This document shows, piece by piece, positions 1-6,633 of a stretch of 13,781 nt of DNA. The DNA lies in assembly GCA_964622915.1 (NCBI GenBank), contig CAZUSC010000043.1, positions 1 through 13,781 on the forward strand, in the 5' to 3' direction. A program made the translations under genes and the position numbers. The stretch is from CAZUSC01 sp964622915. GTDB taxonomy: Bacteria; Patescibacteriota; Andersenbacteria; UBA10190. Position 1 is the stretch's first letter. Each line of letters begins with the position of its first letter. The notes beneath the pieces were generated by a model. The model saw nothing but the letters and a program-made list of their open reading frames with translations, had not been told where the DNA came from and ran no database searches.

Positions 1-2
1 TA

Positions 3-485
3 TCTATTTGGTTGCGCAATATTAGTCTGATCGTTACGGCATTCACGTCATCGCTGTTTAGCTTCGGTGACAGGGTACTGCTTTTATCTCGTCTGATCGG
101 CGGTATTTCGACGGCCGATACCATGCTTGTGGCTGTCCTGACGCTTGTAATGTCACTGACGTTTGGAGTGAACATAGCTCTGTTGGTGTATTACTTCGTC
201 CAGCGTCAAAAACTACCTGCCACTAAAGCCAATGCGACAACGATTGGCGGCCTCATCGCCGCCATTTTCGGCATTGGCTGTTCGGCCTGCGGCACACTGG
301 TGTTGAGCGCAATCTTATCGTCCGTGGGAGCAATCGGTATATTGGCACTCTTGCCGCTAGCTGGCGGTGAATTCTTGATACTTAGCATTGTTCTCTTTAT
401 GGCTTCTATCTATTGGATAGCTAAGAGTATTCAGACAAGCGTGATTTGTATTCCGGATGAACTGGCTAATATTCCTTCTTCTTAA
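3..485 (+). CDS. Membrane protein with an intramembrane CxxC motif, 5' end possibly cut by the window
   Basis: The frame is open to the left window edge, so the true start may lie outside. The first possible start inside is a TTG at position 12, giving 157 residues. Numbering from that TTG, hydrophobic segments lie near residues 38-62, 77-100, 103-118 and 121-138. The second of these carries GIGCSACGT with Cys90 and Cys93 at the helix start, an arrangement that suits a thiol pair for binding a soft metal or for redox relay inside the membrane. The gene ends 19 nt before the next gene and lies upstream of a copper cluster, so a role in copper or thiol handling is inferred, not shown. I do not recognise a named family. 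The membrane call is firm; the function is open. Confidence 0.7.
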   Translation, partial: SIWLRNISLIVTAFTSSLFSFGDRVLLLSRLIGGISTADTMLVAVLTLVMSLTFGVNIALLVYYFVQRQKLPATKANATTIGGLIAAIFGIGCSACGTLVLSAILSSVGAIGILALLPLAGGEFLILSIVLFMASIYWIAKSIQTSVICIPDELANIPSS

Positions 486-504
486 TTTCTAACCATTATG
501 TTAT

Positions 505-1089
505 ATGAACAGCGAACTTGAGCCGGACGGCTCACCATCAGAAGAAAAACCAACCAAAGCATGGCGGAAAAAGCAGCAGCGTGAAGAACGTCAGGACCAG
601 CGAGAGCAAGCGCGGCTGGCAGCGCAGCGCAAAAAAAGTGTTACGCGCGTTCTACTTTGGGGTGTTCCGCTTGTCTTAGTTGCGCTTGGTGTGTGGGCAG
701 TGATCCGTTCGCCAAAAACATCAAATGACGACAACCCGGTTATCTCTCGCAGTGGTATCCACTGGCATCCTAATCTGGCAATATCGATTAAGGGTGAGCG
801 CGTCACCATTCCAGCTAATATTGGATTGGGCGGTATTCATGCGGACACCCATACCCACAAAGAAAATGATGTGATTCACTTAGAGATGAGTCGCCCGGTC
901 CGAGCCAGCGATACACGGCTGGCCAAGTTTTTCGAGACGTGGGGCAAGGAATTTAATTCCCAATGTATTCTTGATGTCTGCAACGGCGATGAGGGGACGG
1001 TTAAAATGTTCGTTAATGGCGAACAGAACACCCAGTTCGAAAACTATCGCATGAAAGACGGCGACAAGATTGAAATCCGCTACGAGTAA
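505..1089 (+). CDS. Membrane-anchored His-rich extracytoplasmic protein (putative metal-binding)
   Basis: This 194-residue protein has three parts. Residues 1-45 are highly charged (Lys/Arg/Glu/Gln) and should be cytoplasmic. Residues 48-66 form a single membrane helix. Residues 83-194 form an outer domain with clustered histidines: HWH at 86-88, then His112, HTH at 116-118 and His125. Two cysteines (154 and 159) could form a disulfide. The C-terminal end (GTVKMFVNG, then KDGDKIEIRYE) looks like a small beta-grasp-like fold. The start ATG has no clear Shine-Dalgarno site. The His pattern and the copper genes downstream suggest extracytoplasmic copper binding, which is inference. I cannot name the family with confidence. 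Confidence 0.8.
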   Translation: MNSELEPDGSPSEEKPTKAWRKKQQREERQDQREQARLAAQRKKSVTRVLLWGVPLVLVALGVWAVIRSPKTSNDDNPVISRSGIHWHPNLAISIKGERVTIPANIGLGGIHADTHTHKENDVIHLEMSRPVRASDTRLAKFFETWGKEFNSQCILDVCNGDEGTVKMFVNGEQNTQFENYRMKDGDKIEIRYE

Positions 1090-1097
1090 TTTTGCTC

Positions 1098-1125
1098 TTG
1101 ATAGTTTTTGAGGATATGATATATT
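1098..1125 (+). promoter_or_regulatory. Sigma70-type promoter of the first ArsR gene
   Basis: TTGATA (1098-1103) and TATATT (1120-1125) are separated by 16 nt. The expected transcription start is about 1132, so the 5' leader before the ATG at 1139 would be only a few nucleotides. An alternative -10, TATGAT at 1115-1120, lacks a well spaced -35. The promoter probably drives the ArsR-YHS gene and the copper operon behind it. Confidence 0.6.
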
Positions 1126-1140
1126 CGTAGTAACGAATAT
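1121..1140 (+). promoter_or_regulatory. ArsR-type operator palindrome
   Basis: A perfect inverted repeat has arms ATATTCGT (1121-1128) and ACGAATAT (1133-1140) with an AGTA spacer. It covers most of the -10 box, the expected transcription start and the first two bases of the ATG. A bound ArsR dimer would block polymerase directly, so negative autoregulation is the natural reading. The half-site resembles the A/T-rich ATTC/GAAT operators known for SmtB/ArsR proteins. Confidence 0.7.
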
Positions 1141-1651
1141 GTATCAAGCGGTATTCCAACTCCACGCTGATCTCTTAAAGGCCCTGGCTCAACCGCGCCG
1201 CCTTGAGATTATCAATCTGTTACAAAACCAAGAATTGTCGGTCACTGCCATACAGGACATGCTGGCGCTGCCCCAAGCTAATCTTAGCCAGCACTTACAA
1301 GTACTACGAAAACAAGGGGTGGTGGTAGATCGACGGGAAGGTAAGCAGATATTTTATCGTTTGGCGCATAAGAACTTTCGCCAAGCTAATGATCTGTTGC
1401 GGGACGTGCTGATGGAAAGGTATGAGAAAACGCCTTTGGCAAAAGTGATTAACACAGAAATTACTGCGCTGTTGCCTCTCGTCGCCGATCCCGTTTGTGG
1501 CATGCGCGTGAGCAAAAAAACAGCCGCCGTTTCTCATTCCTATCACGGTACTCGCTACTATTTCTGCGCCAGCGGGTGCCTGAAAAAATTCAAGGCATCT
1601 CCCCGAAAATATTCCATAACTACACAGTCCCATGAACACGCCAAAGTTTAA
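1139..1651 (+). CDS. ArsR-family repressor fused to a C-terminal YHS domain
   Basis: This 170-residue protein is probably the metal-responsive repressor of the copper operon. Residues 8-85 form an ArsR winged helix-turn-helix, with recognition region LPQANLSQHLQVLRKQGVV and a wing around DRREGKQIFYRL. Residues 116-159 form a YHS domain: DPVCGM, then YYFCASGC and a closing KF..SPRKY, with Cys120, Cys143 and Cys147. The helix that carries ELCVCDL in classic ArsR/CadC sensors reads ELSVTAIQD here and has no cysteine, so sensing probably uses the YHS cysteines or another site (inference). The tail has several histidines (SHEH). The gene has its own promoter and operator just upstream, and its 3' end overlaps the multicopper oxidase gene by 20 nt, indicating translational coupling. 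Confidence 0.9.
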   Translation: MYQAVFQLHADLLKALAQPRRLEIINLLQNQELSVTAIQDMLALPQANLSQHLQVLRKQGVVVDRREGKQIFYRLAHKNFRQANDLLRDVLMERYEKTPLAKVINTEITALLPLVADPVCGMRVSKKTAAVSHSYHGTRYYFCASGCLKKFKASPRKYSITTQSHEHAKV

Positions 1652-3326
1652 CAGCTACAGCGGTATTGCCATCATTATTATTGTGCTCGTTGGCATAGTG
1701 TGGGTTGCCGGTCGATACCAAGATAACGGCAGTCGAAATAGGCAAGGGCGGGAAGCAATTAAACTGTTTTCATCTGATACAAGCGGTTTGCCTGACGCAG
1801 TGCCTATGCCAACAGTTGAACTTAAGGATGGCGATACTTATGCGCTGTCGGCTGAAATGGTGAAAAAAGATATCGACGGTCAGGTAGTAAAAATGTTGGC
1901 CTACAATGGATCTATTCCCGGGCCGCTCATTACAGTACCGCAAGGAGCGGAGATAACGGTCAATTTTACGAATAATACTGATGTGGAAACCACGCTGCAC
2001 TCTCATGGAGTACGGGTTGATAACGCCTTTGACGGTGTCCCCGATCTGACGCAAGCCCCCATTGCCATTGGTGGTTCATTTACCTATCGTCTCAAATTCC
2101 CCGACGCCGGCATCTATTGGTATCACCCGCATATTCGCGAGGACTATGCCCAGGAGCTCGGTCTTTATGGTAACTTTCTGGTTGCACCACAAGATCCAGC
2201 ATATTGGTCGCCAGTAAATCGTGAAGTCCCAATCATTATCGACGATATTTTAATGGAAAATGGCAGGATTGCCGCCTTTGCCGAAAATGATAGTAGCCAC
2301 ACCCTCATGGGTCGGTTTGGCAATGTCATGTTGGTAAACGGTGACACGAACTTCAGTCTTGGTGCCAAGCCAGGTGAAGTAATTCGTTTCTATATCACCA
2401 ATGCAGCTAACACGCGCACATTCAAAGTTGGTATACCGGGAGCGAAAATGAAGCTGATTGGTAGTGACGGCGGGGTGTATGAGCAAGAGACATTTGTAGA
2501 TAGCATCATTATTAGTCCTTCAGAGCGAGCGAGTGTCGATGTATTGTTTGAATCGGCCGGAACATATCCACTGCAACACACAACTCCAGAGCGAACCTAC
2601 GCACTGGGCACAGTTTCCGTGGGTGGTGTGGCAGCTACTCCTTCCTATGCAACGCAATTTGTAATAGCACGGGTGAATGAATCTGTTCGATCAGAGTTAG
2701 TAGCGCTCCGTCCTCTTCTGGGCAAAGTGGTAGATAAAAGTCTCAAGATCGGTCTTGATATGGGGATGACGAATATGATGGAAGGTAGCGGTGAGCGCAT
2801 GATGTTCAATAGGTTGTTTAGCGATGAAGCCTTCGCCCAGACGAGCGATCCATTGATGGGTCATGGTCAACAAATGATGCCGGATGGCAGTATGATGGGC
2901 GGAAACATGATGATGGGCAGTAATGATCCCATTGAGTGGGAAGATGCTATGGCAACAATGAATAGCATCTCCAACAAAGAGTCGGTGCAGTGGCAATTGA
3001 TAGATGAGGCAACTGGTAAAGCGAATATGGATATCGATTGGACATTCACGCAGGGGGATAGGGTAAAAATAAGGATTACCAACGATGCCAATTCCCTGCA
3101 CCCGATGCAGCACCCAATCCACCTGCACGGCCAGCGGTTTTTGGTAACAAGCACCAACGGCGCGCCAAATGATAACCTAGTTTGGAAAGATACTGTCTTG
3201 GTTCAAACCGGGGACATTGTTGAGCTGCTGGTTGATATGACAAATCCCGGACAGTGGATGCTGCACTGCCACATTGCCGAGCACTTAGAAGACGGTATGA
3301 TGCTGCCGTTTACCGTTACCGCTTAA
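1632..3326 (+). CDS. Membrane-anchored multicopper oxidase (CueO/CopA-like, probable cuprous oxidase)
   Basis: This 564-residue oxidase couples one-electron oxidation of a substrate, likely Cu(I), to reduction of O2 to water. Residues 10-27 are one hydrophobic segment without a twin-arginine motif, suggesting Sec export with an uncleaved anchor. That is unusual because many bacterial copper oxidases use Tat. All four copper motifs are present: HSHG (123-126), WYHPH (163-167), HPMQHPIHLHG (490-500) and HCHIAEHLEDGM (545-556). The last supplies type 1 Cys546, His551 and axial Met556; His494 is the other type 1 ligand. Residues 373-428 are Met-rich, like the methionine-rich insert of CueO that binds Cu(I). 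The start overlaps the ArsR gene. No Shine-Dalgarno site is evident. Confidence 0.93.
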   Translation: MNTPKFNSYSGIAIIIIVLVGIVWVAGRYQDNGSRNRQGREAIKLFSSDTSGLPDAVPMPTVELKDGDTYALSAEMVKKDIDGQVVKMLAYNGSIPGPLITVPQGAEITVNFTNNTDVETTLHSHGVRVDNAFDGVPDLTQAPIAIGGSFTYRLKFPDAGIYWYHPHIREDYAQELGLYGNFLVAPQDPAYWSPVNREVPIIIDDILMENGRIAAFAENDSSHTLMGRFGNVMLVNGDTNFSLGAKPGEVIRFYITNAANTRTFKVGIPGAKMKLIGSDGGVYEQETFVDSIIISPSERASVDVLFESAGTYPLQHTTPERTYALGTVSVGGVAATPSYATQFVIARVNESVRSELVALRPLLGKVVDKSLKIGLDMGMTNMMEGSGERMMFNRLFSDEAFAQTSDPLMGHGQQMMPDGSMMGGNMMMGSNDPIEWEDAMATMNSISNKESVQWQLIDEATGKANMDIDWTFTQGDRVKIRITNDANSLHPMQHPIHLHGQRFLVTSTNGAPNDNLVWKDTVLVQTGDIVELLVDMTNPGQWMLHCHIAEHLEDGMMLPFTVTA

Positions 3327-3350
3327 TTTATTTTTCTCAAAAGTTATTTT

Positions 3351-5567
3351 ATGGACCAAAACCACAAGACCTACACTTGCCCCATGCATCCCAATGTCCG
3401 GCAAAGCACAGCGGGCATGTGTCCGGAATGTGGCATGGCATTAGTTGAGACAAAAGATGAAACGGCGCACCATGGTCATCACGCGGATAAGGCCGATCAC
3501 GGACAGCACGACCCCACTTCGCCCAGCAAGCTTCGCGGGGCAGGCAAGCACGAGGGGCACAGCACAAACATATTTGCGAAGAAATTCTGGGTGAGCTTGG
3601 CGCTGACGATTCCAATTGTTCTCTACTCCCCACTACCGCAGACTTTCTTAGGTTGGTCACCACCAAGCTTCACCGGCGGCTGGCTCATTCCGCCCGTGCT
3701 AGGTTCAATAGTCTTCTTCTACGGTGGTTGGATCTTCCTCTCTAGTGCTTGGCGAGAACTCAAAGGCAAAGCACCGGGGATGATGACGCTGATCTCGTTA
3801 GCCATAGTCACGGCGTATGTCTACAGTGTTTTTCAAGTATGGCGAGGACAAGGAGAAACTCTTTTTTGGGAACTGACGACATTGATTGTCGTGATGCTGC
3901 TCGGTCACTGGATAGAAATGCGGGCGGTGAAAGGCGCCCAGGGTGCCTTACAGGAATTGTCCAAGCTGCTGCCTGATACGGCAGAGCGAGAAATCGGAAA
4001 TCAGAAATCAGGAAAAAGAACAGAGATAGTTAACCTTGATCAGTTGAAGGCTTATGACATTATTGTTGTGCGGCCCGGCGGAAAAGTGGCGGCTGACGGC
4101 GAGATTATTGAGGGTGAGTCAGATATTGATGAAGCATTAGCGACGGGTGAATCGAAGCCGGTATCCAAGAAAGTCGGCGATAAAGTCATAGCTGGTACGA
4201 TCAATAGCAATGGCTCACTGCGTGTCAAAGTTACGCAGATTGGAGAGGATACATTTTTAGCCGGCGTGCTGCGCCTGGTTCAAGAGGCACAGGCCAGTAA
4301 ATCGAAACTACAGTTGCTTTCAGATAAGGCGGCTTTTTATCTGACAGTTATTGCCGTTGCGGCTGGTCTATTGACTTTGTTTATCTGGCTACCATTGCGC
4401 GGAGCTGACTTCGGTTTCACGAGAATGGTTGCCGTCCTGGTCATTGCCTGTCCCCATGCGCTCGGCCTTGCCATCCCGCTCGTCGCATCAATTTCTACTA
4501 AGATGGCGGCCCAGAATGGCTTTTTAGTTCGCCAGCGCTTAGCACTCGAAGCAGCCCGTAATATTGATGTAGTTCTGTTCGATAAGACAGGTACTTTAAC
4601 TAAAGGCGAGTACGGGGTAACAGACGTCTTTCCAATTAGTGCTGCTAATGAAAACGAAGTATTGCAACTGGCCGCGTCAGTGGATGCCAAGTCAGAGCAT
4701 TCGGTATCACGATCAATTGTTAAGAAAGCTAGCGAAGAAAACGTTGATCCTTTTCCAATTACAGACTTCCAGCGCCTGCCCGGTAGGGGCGTCAGTGGCG
4801 TTGTTTACCCAGGGCCTGGTCGAGGGGTTAATGGGAAGACAATTAAAGTGGGTGGTCGGGCGCTGTGGGATGAGTCAGGATTATCTCTTTCCGTTGAAGA
4901 TAGTCAGAAGATTGACAATGAAAACAAAGTCGGTAAGACGATCATTTACGTGCTGGAAGAAGATAAACTGGCTGGTGTTATTGCCCTGGGGGATGTTATT
5001 CGGGAAGAATCCCGCGAGGCCATTGCCCAGCTCAAAGGTCAAAAAGTTCAAGTGGCGATGATAACTGGTGACTCGGAAGCGGTTGCCAAGTGGGTAGCGG
5101 GAGAACTGGGTATTGATGAATACTTCGCGGAAGTGTTGCCAGAGCACAAAGTGAATAAAGTGAAAGCATTACAGCAGCAAGGCAAGAAAGTAGCTATGGT
5201 GGGAGATGGTATTAATGACGCGCCGGCTCTTACGCAAGCTGATGTTGGCATAGCCATTGGCGCGGGAACAAATGTGGCCATCGAGTCGGCTGGAATTATC
5301 TTAGTGAAAAACGATCCACGGGATATTCCCAAGATTATCCAGCTTTCCAGGTTGACCTACACTAAGATGATTCAAAATCTCTTCTGGGCAACGGGCTACA
5401 ATGTTGTTGCCTTGCCGCTGGCAGCGGGCGTGGCTGTCGCCTGGGGTATCTTGCTTAATCCGGCGGTGTCAGCTATCTTCATGTCTCTATCGACAGTTAT
5501 TGTGGCAGTCAATGCTGTAATGCTCAGGCGTCAGTCCCTGGTTAGTCAGGAGGTGAAAACGGTATGA
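3351..5567 (+). CDS. copB: Copper-transporting P1B-type ATPase, CPH class (CopB-like)
   Basis: This 738-residue ATPase should pump copper (and possibly silver) out of the cytoplasm. The N-terminus carries a heavy-metal-binding module (YTCPMHPNV...CPECGMALV, residues 8-32) followed by a His-rich linker (40-70). Membrane segments lie near 80-96, 110-131, 143-162, 170-188, 326-347, 357-378 and two at the C-terminus (about 673-721). Catalytic motifs are intact: TGES (265-268), DKTGT with phospho-acceptor Asp411, MITGD (570-574) and GDGINDAP (618-625). The membrane metal site is CPH (367-369), which marks the CopB class rather than CPC CopA. The nucleotide-binding loop reads SEHS (448-451) where most family members have SEHP. 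It follows the oxidase by 24 nt and overlaps the next gene by ATGA. Confidence 0.95.
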   Translation: MDQNHKTYTCPMHPNVRQSTAGMCPECGMALVETKDETAHHGHHADKADHGQHDPTSPSKLRGAGKHEGHSTNIFAKKFWVSLALTIPIVLYSPLPQTFLGWSPPSFTGGWLIPPVLGSIVFFYGGWIFLSSAWRELKGKAPGMMTLISLAIVTAYVYSVFQVWRGQGETLFWELTTLIVVMLLGHWIEMRAVKGAQGALQELSKLLPDTAEREIGNQKSGKRTEIVNLDQLKAYDIIVVRPGGKVAADGEIIEGESDIDEALATGESKPVSKKVGDKVIAGTINSNGSLRVKVTQIGEDTFLAGVLRLVQEAQASKSKLQLLSDKAAFYLTVIAVAAGLLTLFIWLPLRGADFGFTRMVAVLVIACPHALGLAIPLVASISTKMAAQNGFLVRQRLALEAARNIDVVLFDKTGTLTKGEYGVTDVFPISAANENEVLQLAASVDAKSEHSVSRSIVKKASEENVDPFPITDFQRLPGRGVSGVVYPGPGRGVNGKTIKVGGRALWDESGLSLSVEDSQKIDNENKVGKTIIYVLEEDKLAGVIALGDVIREESREAIAQLKGQKVQVAMITGDSEAVAKWVAGELGIDEYFAEVLPEHKVNKVKALQQQGKKVAMVGDGINDAPALTQADVGIAIGAGTNVAIESAGIILVKNDPRDIPKIIQLSRLTYTKMIQNLFWATGYNVVALPLAAGVAVAWGILLNPAVSAIFMSLSTVIVAVNAVMLRRQSLVSQEVKTV
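3990..4010 (+). repeat. Three tandem 7-nt units inside the ATPase gene
   Basis: GAAATC recurs at 3990, 3997 and 4004 with a 7-nt period (units GAAATCG, GAAATCA, GAAATCA), followed by GGAAAA. It encodes part of the variable linker REIGNQKSGK of the actuator domain. Because 7 is not a multiple of 3, any copy-number change would shift the frame. Confidence 0.6.
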
Positions 5568-5677
5568 GTTACTACTGGGTGTTGCTACTACTTATCGCAT
5601 GCCCGCTGATGATGTGGTTAATGATGCGGGGCGGGCATGGTGGCAGTCATAGTGATGAAGAAAAACATAAACACTAA
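5564..5677 (+). CDS. 37-residue His/Met-rich single-helix membrane peptide
   Basis: The ATG overlaps the ATPase stop codon (ATGA), a classic coupled start, so translation is likely. The peptide has one hydrophobic helix (residues 3-21: YYWVLLLLIACPLMMWLMM) with Cys13 and four methionines, then a short tail with four histidines (25, 29, 35, 37). A very short helix followed by a Gly/His tail resembles the small DUF2933-like proteins found beside copper ATPases, though I make that link from memory of the pattern. It could bind or hand over copper at the membrane or act as a small ATPase subunit. Both roles are inference. Confidence 0.65.
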   Translation: MSYYWVLLLLIACPLMMWLMMRGGHGGSHSDEEKHKH

Positions 5678-5706
5678 CTTTTTTACCCTTAATAAGATGT
5701 TTTCCT

Positions 5707-5880
5707 ATGAATGACTCTTTACAAAAATCCGATAAGGATATCGACCTTGTCTGCGGTATGGAAGTAGAACGTCCTACTCCACACAGCGCTTCCCATCAGG
5801 GACAAACATATTATTTCTGTTCGCAGTCGTGCCAGGAGCACTTTGTGAACGACCCCGAGCGATACGTTGGTAAACTATAA
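5707..5880 (+). CDS. Free-standing YHS domain protein (57 residues)
   Basis: The whole protein is one YHS module: VCGMEV near residues 15-20 (Cys16), YYFCSQSC (35-42, with Cys38 and Cys42) and the closing F..DPERYVG. This Cys spacing matches the YHS domain at the end of the ArsR protein at 1139-1651. YHS modules occur widely in copper and mercury proteins and are thought to bind soft metals through the cysteines. No signal peptide is present, so a cytoplasmic copper buffer or chaperone for the ATPase is the likely role (inference). The gene lies 29 nt after the 37-residue peptide gene, with no strong Shine-Dalgarno site. Confidence 0.85.
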   Translation: MNDSLQKSDKDIDLVCGMEVERPTPHSASHQGQTYYFCSQSCQEHFVNDPERYVGKL

Positions 5881-5895
5881 AGGATGTGAATGTGT

Positions 5896-6307
5896 ATGAA
5901 GGGTGTTGTTAAAATTATTAGTGCCGGGCTCATGATAGCTGTGGCGATGCCTGCTCTTGCGGCAACAAAGACAGCGCTACCTTGGGTGTGCCCAAGGTAC
6001 ATTTGGCACTATGGGAATGAGGGGTGGCATGATGAGCACGATGGGAGGTTTCCGGGGAGGTGATGGACTTATGATGGACAGTCCTTACGGCCCGTGGGGC
6101 ATGATGAGCGGCGGCTATGGCATTGGTATGCTCCTGTTCTGGGTCATAGTGATCGTGGGTATCGGACTCTTTGTTGCCTGGCTATCACGCCAACAAAATG
6201 TAGGGATAAAGAGTAAAAGTGCGCTCGATATTCTCAAGGAGCGTTACGCAAAAGGTGAAATAAACAAAGAGGAATTCGAAACTAAGAGGAAGGATTTAAC
6301 TTCATGA
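5896..6307 (+). CDS. Gly/Met-rich SHOCT-domain membrane protein, reading frame interrupted near 5978-5999
   Basis: Two frames seem to form one gene. The frame opening at ATG 5896 encodes a good signal peptide (MKGVVKIISAGLMIAVAM then PALAA) but loses sense after about 27 codons and stops at 6061-6063. The +1 frame, open from 5957 to the stop at 6305-6307, encodes a Gly/Met-rich stretch, a membrane helix (about 6119-6184, GMLLFWVIVIVGIGLFVAW) and a C-terminal SHOCT domain (SALDILKERYAKGEI then EEFETKRKDL). The switch falls on a 22-nt perfect hairpin whose removal joins the frames exactly. If the hairpin is real and not bypassed, translation could still start at ATG 6011 or 6017, giving a protein without the signal peptide. 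The gene ends in an ATGA overlap with a downstream frame. Confidence 0.6.
5978..5999 (+). repeat. Perfect 9-bp hairpin inside the SHOCT gene
   Basis: Arms TACCTTGGG (5978-5986) and CCCAAGGTA (5991-5999) flank a TGTG loop. No T-run follows, so it is not an intrinsic terminator. It lies exactly where the signal-peptide frame and the SHOCT frame part. Confidence 0.8.
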
Positions 6308-6324
6308 GGAGGGAGGTGGGCGAC

Positions 6325-6588
6325 ATGAACCAACCACTTCACGCACATGCGCTTGGATCAGCTGGGGCAATCGTGGCAGCAGCCTCTATGCTGCTGCTTG
6401 GCATCGGTGCCAACATAGGTATCTATGAGAGTGCAGCAGCTCAAATGGCCAAGTGGCATCTTTTCTTCTCGCCAAGTTTCGGCGGCATTGTCGGTGGCAT
6501 GATCGAGGCGGCCATTATTACCTATATTTTCCTTTATGCTTTTGCCTGGGTATATAGCAAGATGTTAGAGAGATTCGGAAACCGGTAA
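6325..6588 (+). CDS. Small two-helix membrane protein (DUF5676-like pattern)
   Basis: I chose ATG 6325 (87 residues) because a strong purine-rich ribosome site (GGAGGGAGGTG, 6308-6318) lies 6 nt upstream. The frame is also open from ATG 6304, which overlaps the previous stop and would add seven residues. Hydrophobic helices lie near residues 11-33 and 52-77, joined by a loop with QMAKWHLFFSPSFGG. The end reads YAFAWVYSKML. This layout (helix, W-H loop, helix ending in AWxY) resembles small DUF5676-type membrane proteins often found in metal-resistance operons. The family link is tentative and the function unknown. It is the last gene before the second ArsR promoter. Confidence 0.75.
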   Translation: MNQPLHAHALGSAGAIVAAASMLLLGIGANIGIYESAAAQMAKWHLFFSPSFGGIVGGMIEAAIITYIFLYAFAWVYSKMLERFGNR

Positions 6589-6596
6589 TTTCCCTC

Positions 6597-6624
6597 TTGA
6601 CTTAAATATAGTATGAATTATAAT
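6597..6624 (+). promoter_or_regulatory. Strong sigma70-type promoter of the second ArsR gene
   Basis: TTGACT (6597-6602) and a consensus TATAAT (6619-6624) are separated by 16 nt. The ATG begins at 6632, 7 nt past the -10 box, which places transcription start at or next to the start codon. The mRNA should be leaderless. Confidence 0.75.
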
Positions 6625-6633
6625 TCATACTAT
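6608..6633 (+). promoter_or_regulatory. Perfect 26-bp ArsR/SmtB operator palindrome
   Basis: The left arm ATAGTATGAATTA (6608-6620) is followed directly by its exact reverse complement (6621-6633). It contains the ATGAAT...ATTCAT core typical of SmtB/ArsR operators, covers the whole -10 box and ends on the first two bases of the ATG. Direct autorepression is the obvious reading. Confidence 0.85.

Noticed and set aside
2697..3157. Long - strand frames opposite the oxidase Met-rich region
   Set aside because: His/Ile-rich translations are the antisense image of the Met/Asp-rich coding strand.
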